DNA from: Taeniopygia guttata | Taxonomy: Eukaryota > Chordata > Aves > Passeriformes > Estrildidae | Length of the DNA stretch: 64,000 nucleotides | Direction: 5' to 3' | Assembly (NCBI RefSeq): GCF_048771995.1 | Contig: NC_133026.1 | Coordinates: forward strand, 54,561,001-54,625,000 | Shown: positions 48,060 through 60,137 of the stretch, piece by piece | Layout: each line of letters opens with the position of its first letter | How positions within the stretch are numbered: the first letter of the stretch is position 1 | Translations under genes and position numbers: made by a program | Notes under the pieces: generated by a model | Database searches by the model: none | What the model was told of the DNA's origin: nothing | The model's input: only the letters and a program-made list of their open reading frames with translations

Positions 48060-48330
48060 TCTCGCCTAGAACAAGGACAGAACTCCTAACTGAGTCCAAA
48101 CACAAGAGAGAACAGGACAGATTACCCAGAAGGTATACAGAGATCTTGCCTTTGCCTGCAAGGAGGAATTAAGAAAATCAAAGCTCAACTGAAGCCAAAA
48201 CTAGCAAAAGCTGATAAGGACAAAGAGAAAGGCTATTCTAAGGACATCAGGAACACAAGAAAGACTAAGAAAACTTTAGGGCCACTATTTAGTGACACAG
48301 GTGAGAGTGGTGGGTGCTTGCCAAGCCCCA
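48060..48330 (+). repeat. CR1 LINE fragment (ORF2 before reverse transcriptase)
   Basis: Translation of the second half gives YSKDIRNTRKTKKTLGPLFS, which follows the CR1 pattern of a Lys-rich helix, then Y-x-x-I-R-x-x-R-K-x-x-x-x-x-G-P-L-L. The first half has the Arg/Leu-rich pattern of the same ORF2 part. Decayed, in the 5' intron. Confidence 0.6.
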
Positions 48331-48834
48331 CCCTTGGCAGAAGGGTCTGGATAATAACAAATGTGAAGAAAATATGTGCGTGAATCAAATATGACAGGAT
48401 ACCAGAATCAATGTCCGACAGAAACTACGAAATTAGACAGAAGAACTTGTTTGAAGTAAAGGAGTCTTCTTGAAAATAAAACCAAAATCAACAGCGACCA
48501 TAGTAGTAACTTTGGAGGGATAACAGCGTCAAACCCCAGTTTGATGCTGTCAGAAGTCCCCCAACTGACTGCATTGATATCTGTCCCGGCTAAACCAATA
48601 CCACTACTCCTAGTGGATACAAGATCCTGAACTCCTGCTAGCAGGTGGTCAGTACAGGGAGCGTCAGTATACATCCTAAGTGTGTGAATGTGAGCTTGTT
48701 AGGTATGCTCTCATTGGCATATTCATTAGGACATAGCACAGCACGTATTAGAGAACAGCACAGATACACACAACATAGGGTGTCCACATCTCCAGCAGGA
48801 ATCATGTGCAAATAGGGGACCCTGAAGTTGAAGA
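48331..48834. repeat. Unclassified 500-bp segment between two CR1 pieces
   Basis: This sequence does not read as CR1 on either strand. It sits between CR1 ORF2 sequence (48.06-48.33 kb) and CR1 3' UTR sequence (48.84-48.98 kb). It may be an LTR inserted in CR1, but I cannot define TG...CA ends or a target duplication. Confidence 0.3.
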
Positions 48835-48980
48835 ACAGAACAGTTAAACACCAGCCTAGAGAGGCTGTGAAATGTCCATCCCTGAAGATGGTAAAAGCTT
48901 AACTAGACAAGGCTCTGGAAAACCTTTTCTAATTGACAATACTTTGGGCAAAGGGTGACCTCCAAAGAATTTTCCTAAAA
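48835..48980 (+). repeat. CR1 LINE 3' fragment
   Basis: Sequence agcctagagaggctgtgaaa, then gtccatccctgaagatggta, aaggctctggaaaacc and tttgggcaaagggtgacctc, is the CR1 stretch before the terminal tail. It lies in the 5' intron in the same orientation as the 48.06-kb piece. Confidence 0.8.
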
Positions 48981-49414
48981 GAAAATATATGGTTCTACAC
49001 TTATTATTGTTCTCAATTTTGAAACTAAACCTCCATATAAGCTTTCTTTAATTAGATGTTTTAATATTTCTTCAAGGGTCTTGTCACAATTTCTTCCATT
49101 CAATTTAACTTTTAATTAGGCTGATGTATGTCAGAGTATTTAATTTCTTGTTACAAAGTTCAGTACTACAGAAACCTAGACATATTGTCAATATGCTGAT
49201 TAGTCTAATACTATAAATATCATTATGTTACTTCTCAGGAAAATATAAGATATCAATACTTCACATACATGCAGAAATAATTCTGGGATGTTTCACTTCA
49301 ATAACTTTCTGACTACACAAAACGTTATTTTCCTGCATGGTGAATCATGATTTTAAAAAATTAAGATTTTAGCTGAGGGTTAGAACCAATTCATATTGAA
49401 GTTAGATACACCAG

Positions 49415-49920
49415 TGATAGGTTAATGATTATTAGATGCTTAAGCTAAAGCTAATTGTTATATTATGAACTCATTTATAGAAGGAAGTGGAGCAAGTGAA
49501 CCATTATAGGAACATATTGAAAACAGTAGAACAATGACCAGCGCCTGGATTCTACGTTAATCCATCATGAAGCATGGGACTTCGGATCATGGCAGAGGGT
49601 AACAGAGACCTGGCAAAGACCTTCCTGACTTCGTCCCTGGGACCACTGACCCTATTCAAGACCACCGATCCAATTCAAGAAAAGAACTGCACATGTATGA
49701 AGTACTAATAACCTCATTTTAATACAAAGTGAGGATGGGAGGTGCTGGGGGGATGCATATGCATTATTTTGGGAAATAAATAGAAAGCAAAAATCCTTGT
49801 GTGATGCGGTTACACATTTCAGGGATGACCCCCCCCCCCCCCCCCCGTGCCACCTGCCAGCGTAATGAACATACCACTTTCTGACTTTAACTAGTTAAGA
49901 GTCTTTGTCCATGCTTTTCA
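49415..49920 (+). mobile_element. Probable solo LTR (about 506 bp)
   Basis: It begins TGATAGGTTAATG and ends near ttttca. It contains an AATAAA (gggaaataaatag) near 49775 followed by a G/T stretch and a C-tract, so it is plus-oriented. The ordering (adenine-rich start, ccactgacc/accaccgatcc blocks, poly(A) signal, short U5) resembles the 36.2-kb LTR. No clear target duplication. It lies in the 5' intron of LRRFIP2, opposite to the gene. Confidence 0.55.
49829..49846 (+). repeat. C18 homopolymer in the LTR
   Basis: Eighteen C in a row, inside the R/U5-like end of the 49.4-kb LTR. Its length is probably variable and prone to sequencing error. Confidence 0.9.
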
Positions 49921-52160
49921 GTTTTAATGATTCAATGGGATAAAGAATTTTGCTGCAGGATGGGATAAAGAATTTAATACATGCTGTCACATTAGAATTT
50001 TCATAAAAAATAACTAGAGAGAACACCAAGACAAAACCAGACAAAGAACAGTTTGCTGTTGTTATTTTATGGTTTAGAAAGATAGATACAAAAGGAAAGA
50101 ACACTATAATATCTGCTGCATTTACAGTTAAAAATTCTTGAGGCATGCCCATTTCATGCCTAATTCTATAGGCATGGTAACACATTGTATTACACAACTG
50201 ATGAAGTCACATCCTGTTGCGTTTCATTCCAAAACACAGAAGTGTCTGAAGTCCCCAAACAAAATAGAAGACCTATGACAAAATCCTTCAAATGCCCTCT
50301 CATTTGTCTTCACTTCAGGCATGTATACATTTTATCTCTTCCACAAGTCTTTGCTGTCTAGTCTTCTTCATATTACCTTCTGACTAAAGGTTCTCCTTGT
50401 TTCTTTTTTACTGCCCAGAAAAAAAGTCTGATTTGTCTTAGAGGAAAAAAATAAGCTACACTACAAGTTCAGGGCCTATCACTCACTGCCTTCCTGGGTG
50501 TATGCCAGCATATTTGGCATTACATACATGGGATCCAGATACCTTAATGTGAACAGGCTATAAATAACAGACCAAAACTCACGTTTTTTCTTTCAAGCAA
50601 GACTACAAGATCAGTAAAATTCACCCGTGTAGACACTATCTCTGTATAATAGATTCAACAACAAAGAATGGCACTTCTCTAGAACTAATGTCTTTCAGAA
50701 GCAGAATCTGAATGCAAAAGTATTAGTACTACAACAGTTGCATTCATAATTGAAAAGGAGCATAACCATATTGGCAACCACAATCTTGTTGCTCGATCTT
50801 CAGTCTTTGTCCAAGTAAACTTTAAAGGAGACAAAGCAAATAGACATAGAAAAATTTTTAATTATGCAAGACAGATATAAGAGTCTTCTTCAGAAGACAG
50901 ACCCCATACAAGGGTACTCTCTTTGCAATTAATGTTTGCTCATAGGTCCAAAACCACCCATGCAAGAAAAAGGGCTGCAGGATCACAGGGTGACCATGAC
51001 CCAACAAAGGGACATGTAGGAAGAGATAGAAATACATTAGGTTTTAATGCACTGAGAAAGAAACAGACTGAGTTTTAAAGCAATAATTTTAAGGACTCAT
51101 TTGGAATTTTCATTCAGAATAACCTAAGAACTATTACCAAAAAAGAGCTGCTACTATGAATGAAAGAGGCTAACATTAAAGGGAAAATGCAAATACTGAG
51201 AAAAACATATAATTACAATCTGCCAAAACATTACAGTGCTTACCACTATATTGGAGGCAAAGTTATTCCAGCTGATGAATAGTGTTTCTGTTTTAAGAAC
51301 CTGTTCATCTCTAATCATGGCCCACTTCAAAAACTGTTAGCACAAAGTTTCTGCTCTGAGTGGACAAGCTTACGTCAGCTTTTTCAGGAAAAAAACTTAC
51401 TCTTTAGACAACTGCATAATTCACCCCCTTAATGCAATGTATTTGCAGTTTACTTGCTGTTTTAAAATCTGAGAAATACAATTTCTTAAGAGTTCATTTA
51501 GCAATAGAATTACAATTCCTCAGAGGGAGTTGAAATCCCTCAGTTTGTTGGTGTTAGGAAGTTAGAGACCAACAGAAAGTCCCCAGTTAAAACAATCAAA
51601 AAGCCATTATGCAGCTTGCAAGAGTCTGCAAGTGCCTGATGAACCCATGAAGTGTAACAGTGCCTGACTAGCATTGGCACACATAAAGCATTGCAAGACA
51701 GTCAATGTACTAAAAGCATCCTACAGCGCTGTAGAACTACGAGACGCCTCCAGACCTACCAAGCTATCTTTGGTGACCTTCACCGTCTTTGCAAATTACC
51801 AAAATTCCAAAACAACATTTTGCAATTTAAGTGGTGGCGATTTGTTTCATGAAGTATGAGTTCTCTGCCAGTCAGTTGCCAACAGCTGCAACTGGAGATA
51901 CCATTACTGCAAAAAGGATATTACATACACAATATTATCATCAATTACAGGCAGCATCTGGAAAGCTCTTATAATGGTGACTTGCCAGAGGACCTCTCAG
52001 GGCACAATATAAAGCATATATAACTTTCAGAAAAGCAGCCTAACACAGATTGACTTTTCTAGAATCAAAGCTACTATAAATGCTGAAGATCCAGGAACAA
52101 ACTAAGAATTCAAATGGAACTTTAAAACATAAGGGGATGACAGTACTAAAATGAGCACTA

Positions 52161-52203
<43 letters not shown>

Positions 52204-54030
52204 CACAAGGATGTTCCAGAAGTGTTTACTTTAAGATGAAGCAAGCATTGTTTTTATACTATCAGCTTTTTCAAAATGAGTACCCTTTCTGTCATTTTGC
52301 AAAAGAATGAATCATTTCTCATTACAAAACCAAACACTGTTGCTATACTGAAGCTCCACTTTTTTTTTTAATGAAATGGAGTGCCCCATGGTAACAACCC
52401 ACATTCTGTAATAAGATGCAACTATTTAAAATATTTTTCCCCCATCAATTTAATAGACTCCTACACTCTTTCCTACTCATGCTACAGTTACAGTACAACG
52501 AAGAAAAGCTACTGCAGCAAGGGAAAAAAATTGCCCTGGGTACCTCTTAGAAGAAACAGCAGTTGGAGGAAACTATAAGCTGACATGATTCCTACTGACT
52601 AGTTCTCTGTTATGGTATCGGAGTTGGTAGGCTTAGAAACACCTACGTCCACCTGACCTTTCTTTTGTAAATACCCCGTCACCTCTTTCCTTAAAGCAGA
52701 TCTAACACTGCTATCTTAGCTCAAGGAAATGTGAGCTTTAATAACACCTTCACAAGCAGACAGTATTATTTACATAAACTATCTTGCAGAGCATGTAATG
52801 CATAAACACAAACTGTCCTTTACCTACATGTTACCTATTTTCCAGGTATTAAGATAATAAAATCTAATTACTTTCTCAAAAAGTAGTTATAGCATTTTTT
52901 GTAATGCTACTGGACTGATACATTACTATCATCATACATCTTCACATTAGGATCTTACAAACAACAACATAGTATCAGATCTATTCATTCTTTCTTATCC
53001 TCCGCTTACATTATACAACAGAGCTATTCAATTAAATATGATACTGATCTAGGTGGTTTTTTGGTATATGCACATGCCAACTTGTGTGCTATGGGAAAAT
53101 CTAGACCTTAATAAGCTCTACAGATCCTCACTACACAGAGTCTAACCAGCACTTTCTGAAAGTTTACCTGTATTAAAGTACTATGCCAACTTCTGAGAGA
53201 ATGAGACTTTTAAAAAAGCTCCTCTGGAGTCAATTCATATGAAATACTGGTGTTTAGGTCAACAAGCTACGCCTGACACATTTCACACAACCATCTTCTA
53301 TTCACAAGTTTCCAGTTACAGCCAAGAATTCAGTTCAGGTAAGACTGACTTCACAATAAGCCTCCAAATCAAAGTAACAGAAAACAATAGGAAAATTATG
53401 TCATGTACGTCAAACAATTTTGTACTGCTAAGGCATCTTTTATCTATTCTTACATCATCATTAAGCAATTACATTAACCGAGGAAGCAGATGTATATTAA
53501 GAGGGTAACTGTTCCTGGGCCACCATACATTTAAATACATCATTTCACAATCAAGACACAATGAGCATTTAAAGAGCTCAGACAAACACTGATTTAATAT
53601 TATACTTTGTAGTAAACCTCCCGCCTCACATCTCTAAAGATGTTTCACCCTAATAATGATACTTTGAAGGGAGAAAATTGATCCTAGACCTTCCTCATTT
53701 CAAGCAAAAAATGCCTATAGCTCTCTCTGAAATGAGGAAATTACTGAGTATATAATATAACAGCACTACTTCATCTACAAAATATTTTTATTATCAGTGA
53801 AATACACAACACTGCCCTTCAAAGAGTCACGCTAGGATTCAAACTGAAAATCACTTACAACACATTGAGCAGACCACAATCCAGAGCTGCTTTTGGGCTC
53901 CTTCCAAACTCATGAATGTGCTCATCTCTCTTATCATCCTCAACAACGTATTTATAATTATCGCAATAGGGTATGCTAAAAATAAAACAGCGTGCTCCAA
54001 AATAAATTTTAAAAAAACCAAAGGACTAAG
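49921..54030 (-). other. LRRFIP2: LRRFIP2 5' intron, promoter-proximal part
   Basis: AT-rich sequence between the 49.4-kb LTR and the CpG island. Apart from the A40 tract I see no exon, RNA gene or clear repeat; open frames are short and unlike known proteins. Confidence 0.55.
52162..52201 (+). repeat. Poly(A) run of 40 nt
   Basis: Exactly 40 A in sequence. I checked the 600 bp to its left for a retroposed gene or SINE body and recognised none. No flanking direct repeat. It is either a simple repeat or the tail of an unrecognised retroposon. Confidence 0.9.
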
Positions 54031-54530
54031 CATCAGCAAGAGTGACCGACTCCCTGCGCAGCTCGCTGCAGAGGGGGCACGCCCTACTGTTCCGGGAACA
54101 GCGAAGCCGCCGTAAGTGCTCCGAGGAAGTAGGAGAGAGAAAAGCACCCAAATACACACAGCTGTGATTTCAGCACATACTCCTTTTTCCCCTCATTCCG
54201 CCGTTTCCACTGAGCCCCCAAGGGGCGCACGGCAGCTTCCCGGGGATCAGAGGAGGGATCGCGCCCGGCGAGCATCAGCAGCCGCCGGAAGGGCTCGGGC
54301 CAGGCCGGGCTTGGCTTCCCCTGGTCCGCCCGCACGGAAGGGGCCGCACACCGCCGCCCCGAGCTTCTCCTGCTGCTCGCCGACCTGACCAACGAGTTCC
54401 GGCTGAGCCGCTCCTCCAAACCTGAAGAACCGGGTTCCCGCCCCGCTTCGTGCCCCGCGTTTTGTGTCTGTGACACCCTTCCTCCTCCCGGCCCTCGCCC
54501 TGACCCTGCCCGGGCCCCAGAGAGCCTTAC

Positions 54531-54900
54531 CTGCGGGCCAGCCTGCCGCAGAACCGGGACGCTTCAGGAGGGAGAGGGGAATTGTTTCACTCTTCCCTCC
54601 GCCACTTCCAGGGGTGTGGGGGGCTCGTAGATCCCGGAATCACTTCAGGCTCCTTCCTTGCCTCACTCCCTACGCCTGGACATAGGGGAATTCTGGCAAA
54701 AGCCACCCCAGGGCAAACGCAGTGCCCGTCAGACACGGACCGCCCACGGGCCGCGACAAGGGAACTGCTGCCTCACCTAACGCTCTCCACCGTCCCCTAC
54801 CCCCCGTTCCCGTGAGGGGCCGGGGAACCCGGGAACTGCAGGCAGAAAAGCCGCTCCGCTCCAGGCCGCCCTTCTCTTCCCCGCCCCGCACGCTTGCCTC
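54531..54900 (-). other. LRRFIP2: Probable non-coding first exon of LRRFIP2 (upper bound unknown)
   Basis: Read on the minus strand, the CpG island contains CAG followed by gtaagg at 54531/54530, an almost ideal splice donor. It is the best minus-strand donor in the island. The coding exon at 45765-45869 begins with an acceptor and carries only 15 nt of 5' UTR, so an upstream non-coding exon is required. The intron would be 8.7 kb. The start site is not visible; the upper bound here is a placeholder, and transcription could begin anywhere up to about 55.3 kb. A weaker alternative donor lies near 54775. Confidence 0.5.
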
Positions 54901-55124
54901 CTCCCCTTCAGCGCCAGGCGCTTACGGCCACATCGAGAACTCGAGTGAGAGACTGCGGCAAATTTCAAACCGCCTGCAGGGCCCTGCGGAAGGAAGAAGG
55001 GGCCGGCGCTGAGCAGAGGGAGAGAAAGCGAAAGCCCGACAGCCAGAGCGCGGTAGACACCGAGACCCACGCTGGCACCCACAGCGCCGCACTGGCCCGA
55101 CCCCGCACAGGCCGGGGGGCGCAG

Positions 55125-55136
55125 CGCGCAGGCGCT
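55125..55136. promoter_or_regulatory. NRF1-like site
   Basis: The sequence cgcgcaggcgct matches the palindromic NRF1 consensus (YGCGCAYGCGCR) at 10 of 12 positions. A second partial match (tgcgcagagcggg) follows near 55163. Both lie in the most CpG-dense part of the island. NRF1 sites are typical of TATA-less promoters and usually lie close to the start site, so transcription may begin around here. Binding is inferred from sequence only. Confidence 0.35.
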
Positions 55137-55700
55137 GCGGAGGAGAGGGCTGCAGGGCCGCGTGCGCAGAGCGGGCGCGGCTGCGGTGCCGCGGTGAGCC
55201 GCGGTGGGCGGCGCCGCGCCCCGCCCCGCCCGGTCCTGCTGCCACGGCCCTGGCGGCTGATGTGCTACGGGAGTTCCGGGTCGGCGTGAGCGACTGCGTC
55301 CTGTGGCGGCTTTTCAGCCTAGGGAAGGCGAGGAGGCGATCCGAAGGAGCAGCGCCCTCCTCTCGCCCCCGCTTCTCCTTTCCTCAGCAGGCAGCGAAGG
55401 GAGGGGGGGTCGTTGTCTGTAGCGTGTCGTACTGCAGTGCGCGCTCTCCGCCTCGCCCCCCCTTATCACCGGGCAGGCTGGCTTACTTAGTGCTGTGGTG
55501 GGTCTGAGACCGCCTGCTTTGTGCTTCGTTCCCGGGTTTGGCTAGGGCTTGTTTTTATTGCTCGGCCTTCCCCAGGGAGCGGCCGTGCGAGAGCTCCGGG
55601 AGACCGTGGCCGCCGCTGGAGAACGGCAGCGCGTCTCGCCTGCATCAGCCGCTGGCGGCCGCCGTGCTCGGTCGTGTGCCCAGCTCCCACCGCCTGCACA

Positions 55701-58700
55701 TGGCACAAGAGCCTTTCGGAAGATTTGCTGGATGGGTGCCAGGCAAGGTTTATTGAGTAAAACTCGTTTGTAGGCATTGGCATCTTCGCTAGTCAAAATT
55801 TAAATACAAGTAGCCGGCATAATCCCCAAGGATAAAATACAAGTGAAAAAGAAATTATTGTACCATCAGATATATTGCGGTTTATACACAAACAGTCATG
55901 AAGATTGATGAGATTCTGCTGTGAGATAGACTTGGGATCACACGGGTAGTAATTTGCTTTCCAACACCTCTAGTTAAATGCAGGGTGTCTTAAGAGTGTA
56001 GAGATAATTAGAGGAGATGGCATTTTGTATGTTGGAAATCACATGGAAATGAAAAAGCACTGTTAAAATGACAAGCATGGTGGTAACACCCAAAAACATG
56101 CACCAGATGGAGTTCAAATGTCTTACTAAAATAAGCTCGAGTGGATGTGCACAAAGTAAAGATAAAGGGATATGCAGATTATTTAAATCTATTAAAGCAG
56201 ATGTATTATATATTTCTTGTGTTTCATTAGTATTTTATAATTATCTGTGTGAGAAAATCTACACTCTCTCAGTCTTTTTTCCTCATCTGATCATACAGTA
56301 TAGCCTCACCATCCTTATTTTTAACATCACATTAATTTCTGTAGTAATAGAGGATGATCTCACTGGAGGAAGGTGAAGTAAAAAGTTTCTCATAGACCAT
56401 CTATAGAAAAGACCAAAAAAAAGTATTGGCTTAAAACCTTCTTTTTTATTTGACATTTATTCTTGCAGAAAGACTCACCTGCTGATTTTCTGGGCTTTGT
56501 GGAGAATCATCATTAAAAACATCTTGGGCTGTTTTGGTTTGCCCTAGCTGGTGGGAGGAGCTTTTTATTCCTTCTTGAGCAGAGGGTTTGTGTAGAGCTT
56601 TCTGAAATGTGGTATGTCCCAGGTCTTTTTGGGATCTCTATTAATGTATTGCTGTTAAAGAGAAATTTTTTTTTGATCATTTGTACATTCTTCTACAATT
56701 AAGTGTTGATTTTTTTTTTCATGCTGCTAGTCTTTTGATATCACAGACTGCACATTTTTCTTTAATGATGCAGTAAAATGCATATCTCCTTGAGAGCAGG
56801 CATGCATTTTTGTCACTTGAAAGAGCAATTGTTTACTTGACTGAAAAGCAGTGTACAGTGCAGTTAAAACAGGCAGTGGTACAGGATGGCACAGTAGCAA
56901 TTCTGAGTTCAGCATTTTTAATTAATTGCTAAACGTGTTGGATACAGTTTCATTATAAATCTTCAATTAGAAGCCAGAAAGTGAAAGTTATGTTTGAACT
57001 TTTGCTATGTAATGGCTCAGTTACAAAATAATCAATTAGTTATGAATATGCCTTGATTAAATTGTTACTGAAGCTAGTATAAAGCTTGCTCTATTAATAG
57101 TGAATTTCAGCTAAAAATAAGTAAAGGAATAAATTAAGTATCACTGGATCTGCTTTAAATATTTTTTCTCTTCACTGTTGTTGTTTATACAGTAGGTTGA
57201 TATAGATCCCTTATCATATGTAATTGAACTTGCTGATTTACTGTCTCCCATTTCTCTGGAAATCTGTCTCTAAAACTCTATAGCACAATTAAGGTGTTCC
57301 ATGGGTGGACTCTTACTTAGTCCTTTTCAGAGTGATTATCACCTAAGAAATTATTTCTAGGATGAATCTGTAAATCAGTTAAGTGTAATACTTTGAACTA
57401 TGTCAACTTTCTATAATAATATGTGTGCAGTTTTAAAAGATTTTGTCACTGTAACAACTTCTACGAGAGAAAAAACATATCTACCTCTGCAATGTTTTCT
57501 ATTTGTGCAGTTCTGAATATCTGTTTTGTTGGTCCCACACTTTAGCATTTCTAATTTTCCCTTTAATCTTTTGTTTCATGATTATTGCACTTTCTGATTA
57601 AAAATGTAATAGTGTTGGCACACATATAGGATCATAGCATAACTTAATGCCTGATGTCAATCTGTATTTTCCTTTCTGTGTCCTCCCTATTCTCTCTCAC
57701 ACTCATCCCTTTGTGGAAAGAATAACTTCCAGGTATTAATTTAACTGGCAGATTGGTTAACTGAAGAAGACTCATTTATTTAATGGCATTTAAAGAAATT
57801 CTAACAACCTCATCAAATTGTTTCTGTCATTTCCATTTTGTGTCCTTCCTTTCCAGTAGTTTCCGTCTCCTCAGTTCAGATACCATCATTCAGCAATTCA
57901 TTTGACACAATTGAACAAACTTTATTTTTTTCTTTTTCCTCCCCAGCTGTAGTAGATCCTCTTTTGGAGATTCTCTGTTTTGTTAGCAATTGCTTGTTCA
58001 CCCTTCCCCACAAAAAGGGTGTTACAATGTGGAATATGGAGTTGTGTTTGTTAAAAGGTGATAATGGTTCTGTTTACTAGAAAGGCCTGTAGGAGGGCAC
58101 AGTAGCAGGCTGGGCGGTTAGAAGTCAATTGGGGGGGGGACAGACACATGGACAGGTGGGTGGTGAGATGCATGGACAGCAGCATTGCAGTTGAGCAGCC
58201 AATAGTTGCCCTTCTGTTAAGTTTTGGTTATGTCCGGTGGAAGCTAAAGGTATATAAGGGAGGTATTTTCTACAATCAAGTGATTTCCTTTGTATGCACA
58301 AGGGAGTCTGTGTGTCTTTGTTTCCCATTGCTACATTATAATACTCCCCTGTGACAGGTTGAAAATCAACTTTTTGTGTCTACACTGGAAATTAGGTGTA
58401 AACTGCTTTTGTAATGTAGGGAGCAAGTCTTGCTTTTTTATTTGTTTTGCTTTACAAAACAATTATTGGATGTGTGTACAGGAGCTTCTGCCAAGCCCTT
58501 TCAGTCTTGCCCTCCATCACCTTTTGTTAAGAGTTTAATTTCTACTAAAGATACATTTCTGTGATCATATACAGCCACAAATACATATTAAATCAGTGTT
58601 TTCAATCCCAGCATTGATACGGTTTTTAAAATTTCAAGAGGAAAAGAAGCACGAAAGATGCCTTTTTTTATGTGACCTTTTGTATGTGATCTTCTCTCCA

Positions 58701-59520
58701 CCAATTTTTTAACTCAGAAATTATTAGAATATCTCTACAAAATCTTTTGAATCTTCCATAGAATTTATTGGAATGTAGAGTGACTATTGTCAGACTTTAC
58801 AGTTTTTGCATACCTATAACATTCACCAAGTTGTGGAAAAAAAACAGGCATTCAGAATTCCTGGCTGGTTTTTGTGGATATATGCACATTTCACAGCTGT
58901 TATTAAAAACTATGAAGTTCTAGGTACTGCAGAATGAGTGAGATTTAGTTTTTCCTTTTACCTCATTTACTTTAGCACTGGAAAAATCTGCAGGATACAG
59001 TAGGAATTATGTACATTATATATGCATTTGATGGGGTTTGGTGCTCTCTAGCAGTAGAACCGCATGAGTTTCCATTCAGTTCCAATCCATTGCATCCTCA
59101 GCAGGAAAAGAATTAGGCTGCCTGTTGAATAGCTGTGGGTAGAAGTAACTAAAAAAATTGTATTCCAATGTTTTCCAAAAAAATGTAGACAACTAAGTAA
59201 ATGCAACCTTTTTTAGAAAATTTCCATTTAAACACAGATTATTTAATTAACAAAACAATTGAAAACAGAATGTTCTCAATATTCTAGATTTTGACTGTTT
59301 TGGTAAATTTTTTTGTGTGTGTGTTGGTTTATTACTGTATTTGGATTACTTTTAAATCTTTCAGAAACAAGGTAAGCACTAGAATAATGTGATTTATGGT
59401 TAGAATGTGTTTATAGGATGATTTTTTTTTTTAATTGCTATGGATCAGTATCCATGAATCTTATTTTGAAAGACAAGTGTCTGCCAAGGAAGGTGGGAAT
59501 CTCCCTTGGAAAAGAAAATG
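55701..59520. other. Upstream flank of LRRFIP2 without recognised gene
   Basis: Ordinary AT-rich sequence. A strong plus-strand acceptor (tttgacatttattcttgcag) ends at 56468 and could belong to a divergent non-coding transcript from the CpG island, but nothing after it is coding. In mammals GOLGA4 lies upstream on the opposite strand; I see none of its exons here. Confidence 0.5.
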
Positions 59521-60018
59521 TGACCCCCTTGTTATAAACGGGAACACACTCCCAGTGTTTAACTGATTTCAGCATTTTTTATAAGGCCTAAAGCTTAGGG
59601 GGCCTGCAGGTCGAGCAGGAGCGTTCCCATCGAGGATGCTGCAGCGCCGGCTCTGGATCTTCTTCCTTTCTTGAGCAGTGATGTTCCCGATGTTTCAGGT
59701 GGAGTGGCACAGTCTCACTGGCTCAGATGCCCCCTTTTATAGTGTTTTTTGTTCCTTTGGATTGGTTTCTGTTGGGATCTTTCATTTGCATGAAGGTTAA
59801 GGTGCTCGATTGGCCCTTACACTTCCATCCAGGCTGGCTCGTTTTGGCTTGGGGAGGGGGTTGGTGCACTTTACTTAGGTGTAATACGGTACATTCAGTG
59901 CTATATTTCTTATAACTATCCTTTTAACCCCTTTTACAACATAATAACCAAACTTTTTAACAGTACATGCTTAGCAATTATAAACTATTTTACAACAGTT
60001 TCTAACCTATTTTTGACA
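59521..60018 (-). mobile_element. LTR (498 bp) with TATA box and polypurine tract
   Basis: On the minus strand it starts TGTCAAAAATAGG and ends GGGGGTCA (TG...CA). It has CCAAT-like and TATA elements (cactataaaaggggg, complement at 59728-59742). Directly before its 5' end, at 60019-60033, the minus strand reads ATTTGGAGGGAAGAG, a polypurine tract as found just before a retroviral 3' LTR. So this is the 3' LTR of a truncated endogenous retroviral element, not a solo LTR. Only about 80 bp of internal sequence remain recognisable. No coding genes survive. Confidence 0.7.
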
Positions 60019-60033
60019 CTCTTCCCTCCAAAT
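60019..60033 (-). other. Polypurine tract (plus-strand primer site)
   Basis: Fourteen of the fifteen bases from 60033 to 60019 after the initial ATTT are purine apart from the T positions at the start; the core GGAGGGAAGAG abuts the LTR TG. This is the site where a reverse transcriptase would prime plus-strand DNA, so it sets the element orientation as minus. Confidence 0.55.
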
Positions 60034-60099
60034 TATTATAACTTCGACATTACAGGGCTGTCGGGCAAAGCTATGGGAAAAGGAATAACAGTTCTTTAC

Positions 60100-60102
<3 letters not shown>

Positions 60103-60135
<33 letters not shown>
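60103..60135 (+). repeat. (TG)n(TA)n microsatellite
   Basis: A short TG run followed by about 13 TA units. It occupies the junction where copy 2 of the 1-kb element would be expected to end (copy 1 has ttgccataa in place of it). Confidence 0.9.

Positions 60136-60137
<2 letters not shown>

Larger units (their letters stand above)
54040..55700. promoter_or_regulatory. LRRFIP2: CpG-island promoter of LRRFIP2
   Basis: An abrupt change from AT-rich sequence to very GC-rich, CpG-dense DNA begins near 54040 and fades after about 55700. There is no convincing TATA box near the best donor. The island contains GC-box-like runs and NRF1-like sites, as expected of a housekeeping promoter. It sits just upstream of the LRRFIP2 5' intron. 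Many open frames cross it on both strands, but they reflect stop-codon scarcity in GC-rich DNA. The island may be bidirectional, since plus-strand donor-like sites (for example gtaagt at 54112) are also present. Confidence 0.8.

Noticed and set aside
54084..55783. Many long open frames on both strands of the CpG island (up to 131 codons).
   Set aside because: High GC removes stop codons. No frame has recognisable domains, and they overlap in all frames.
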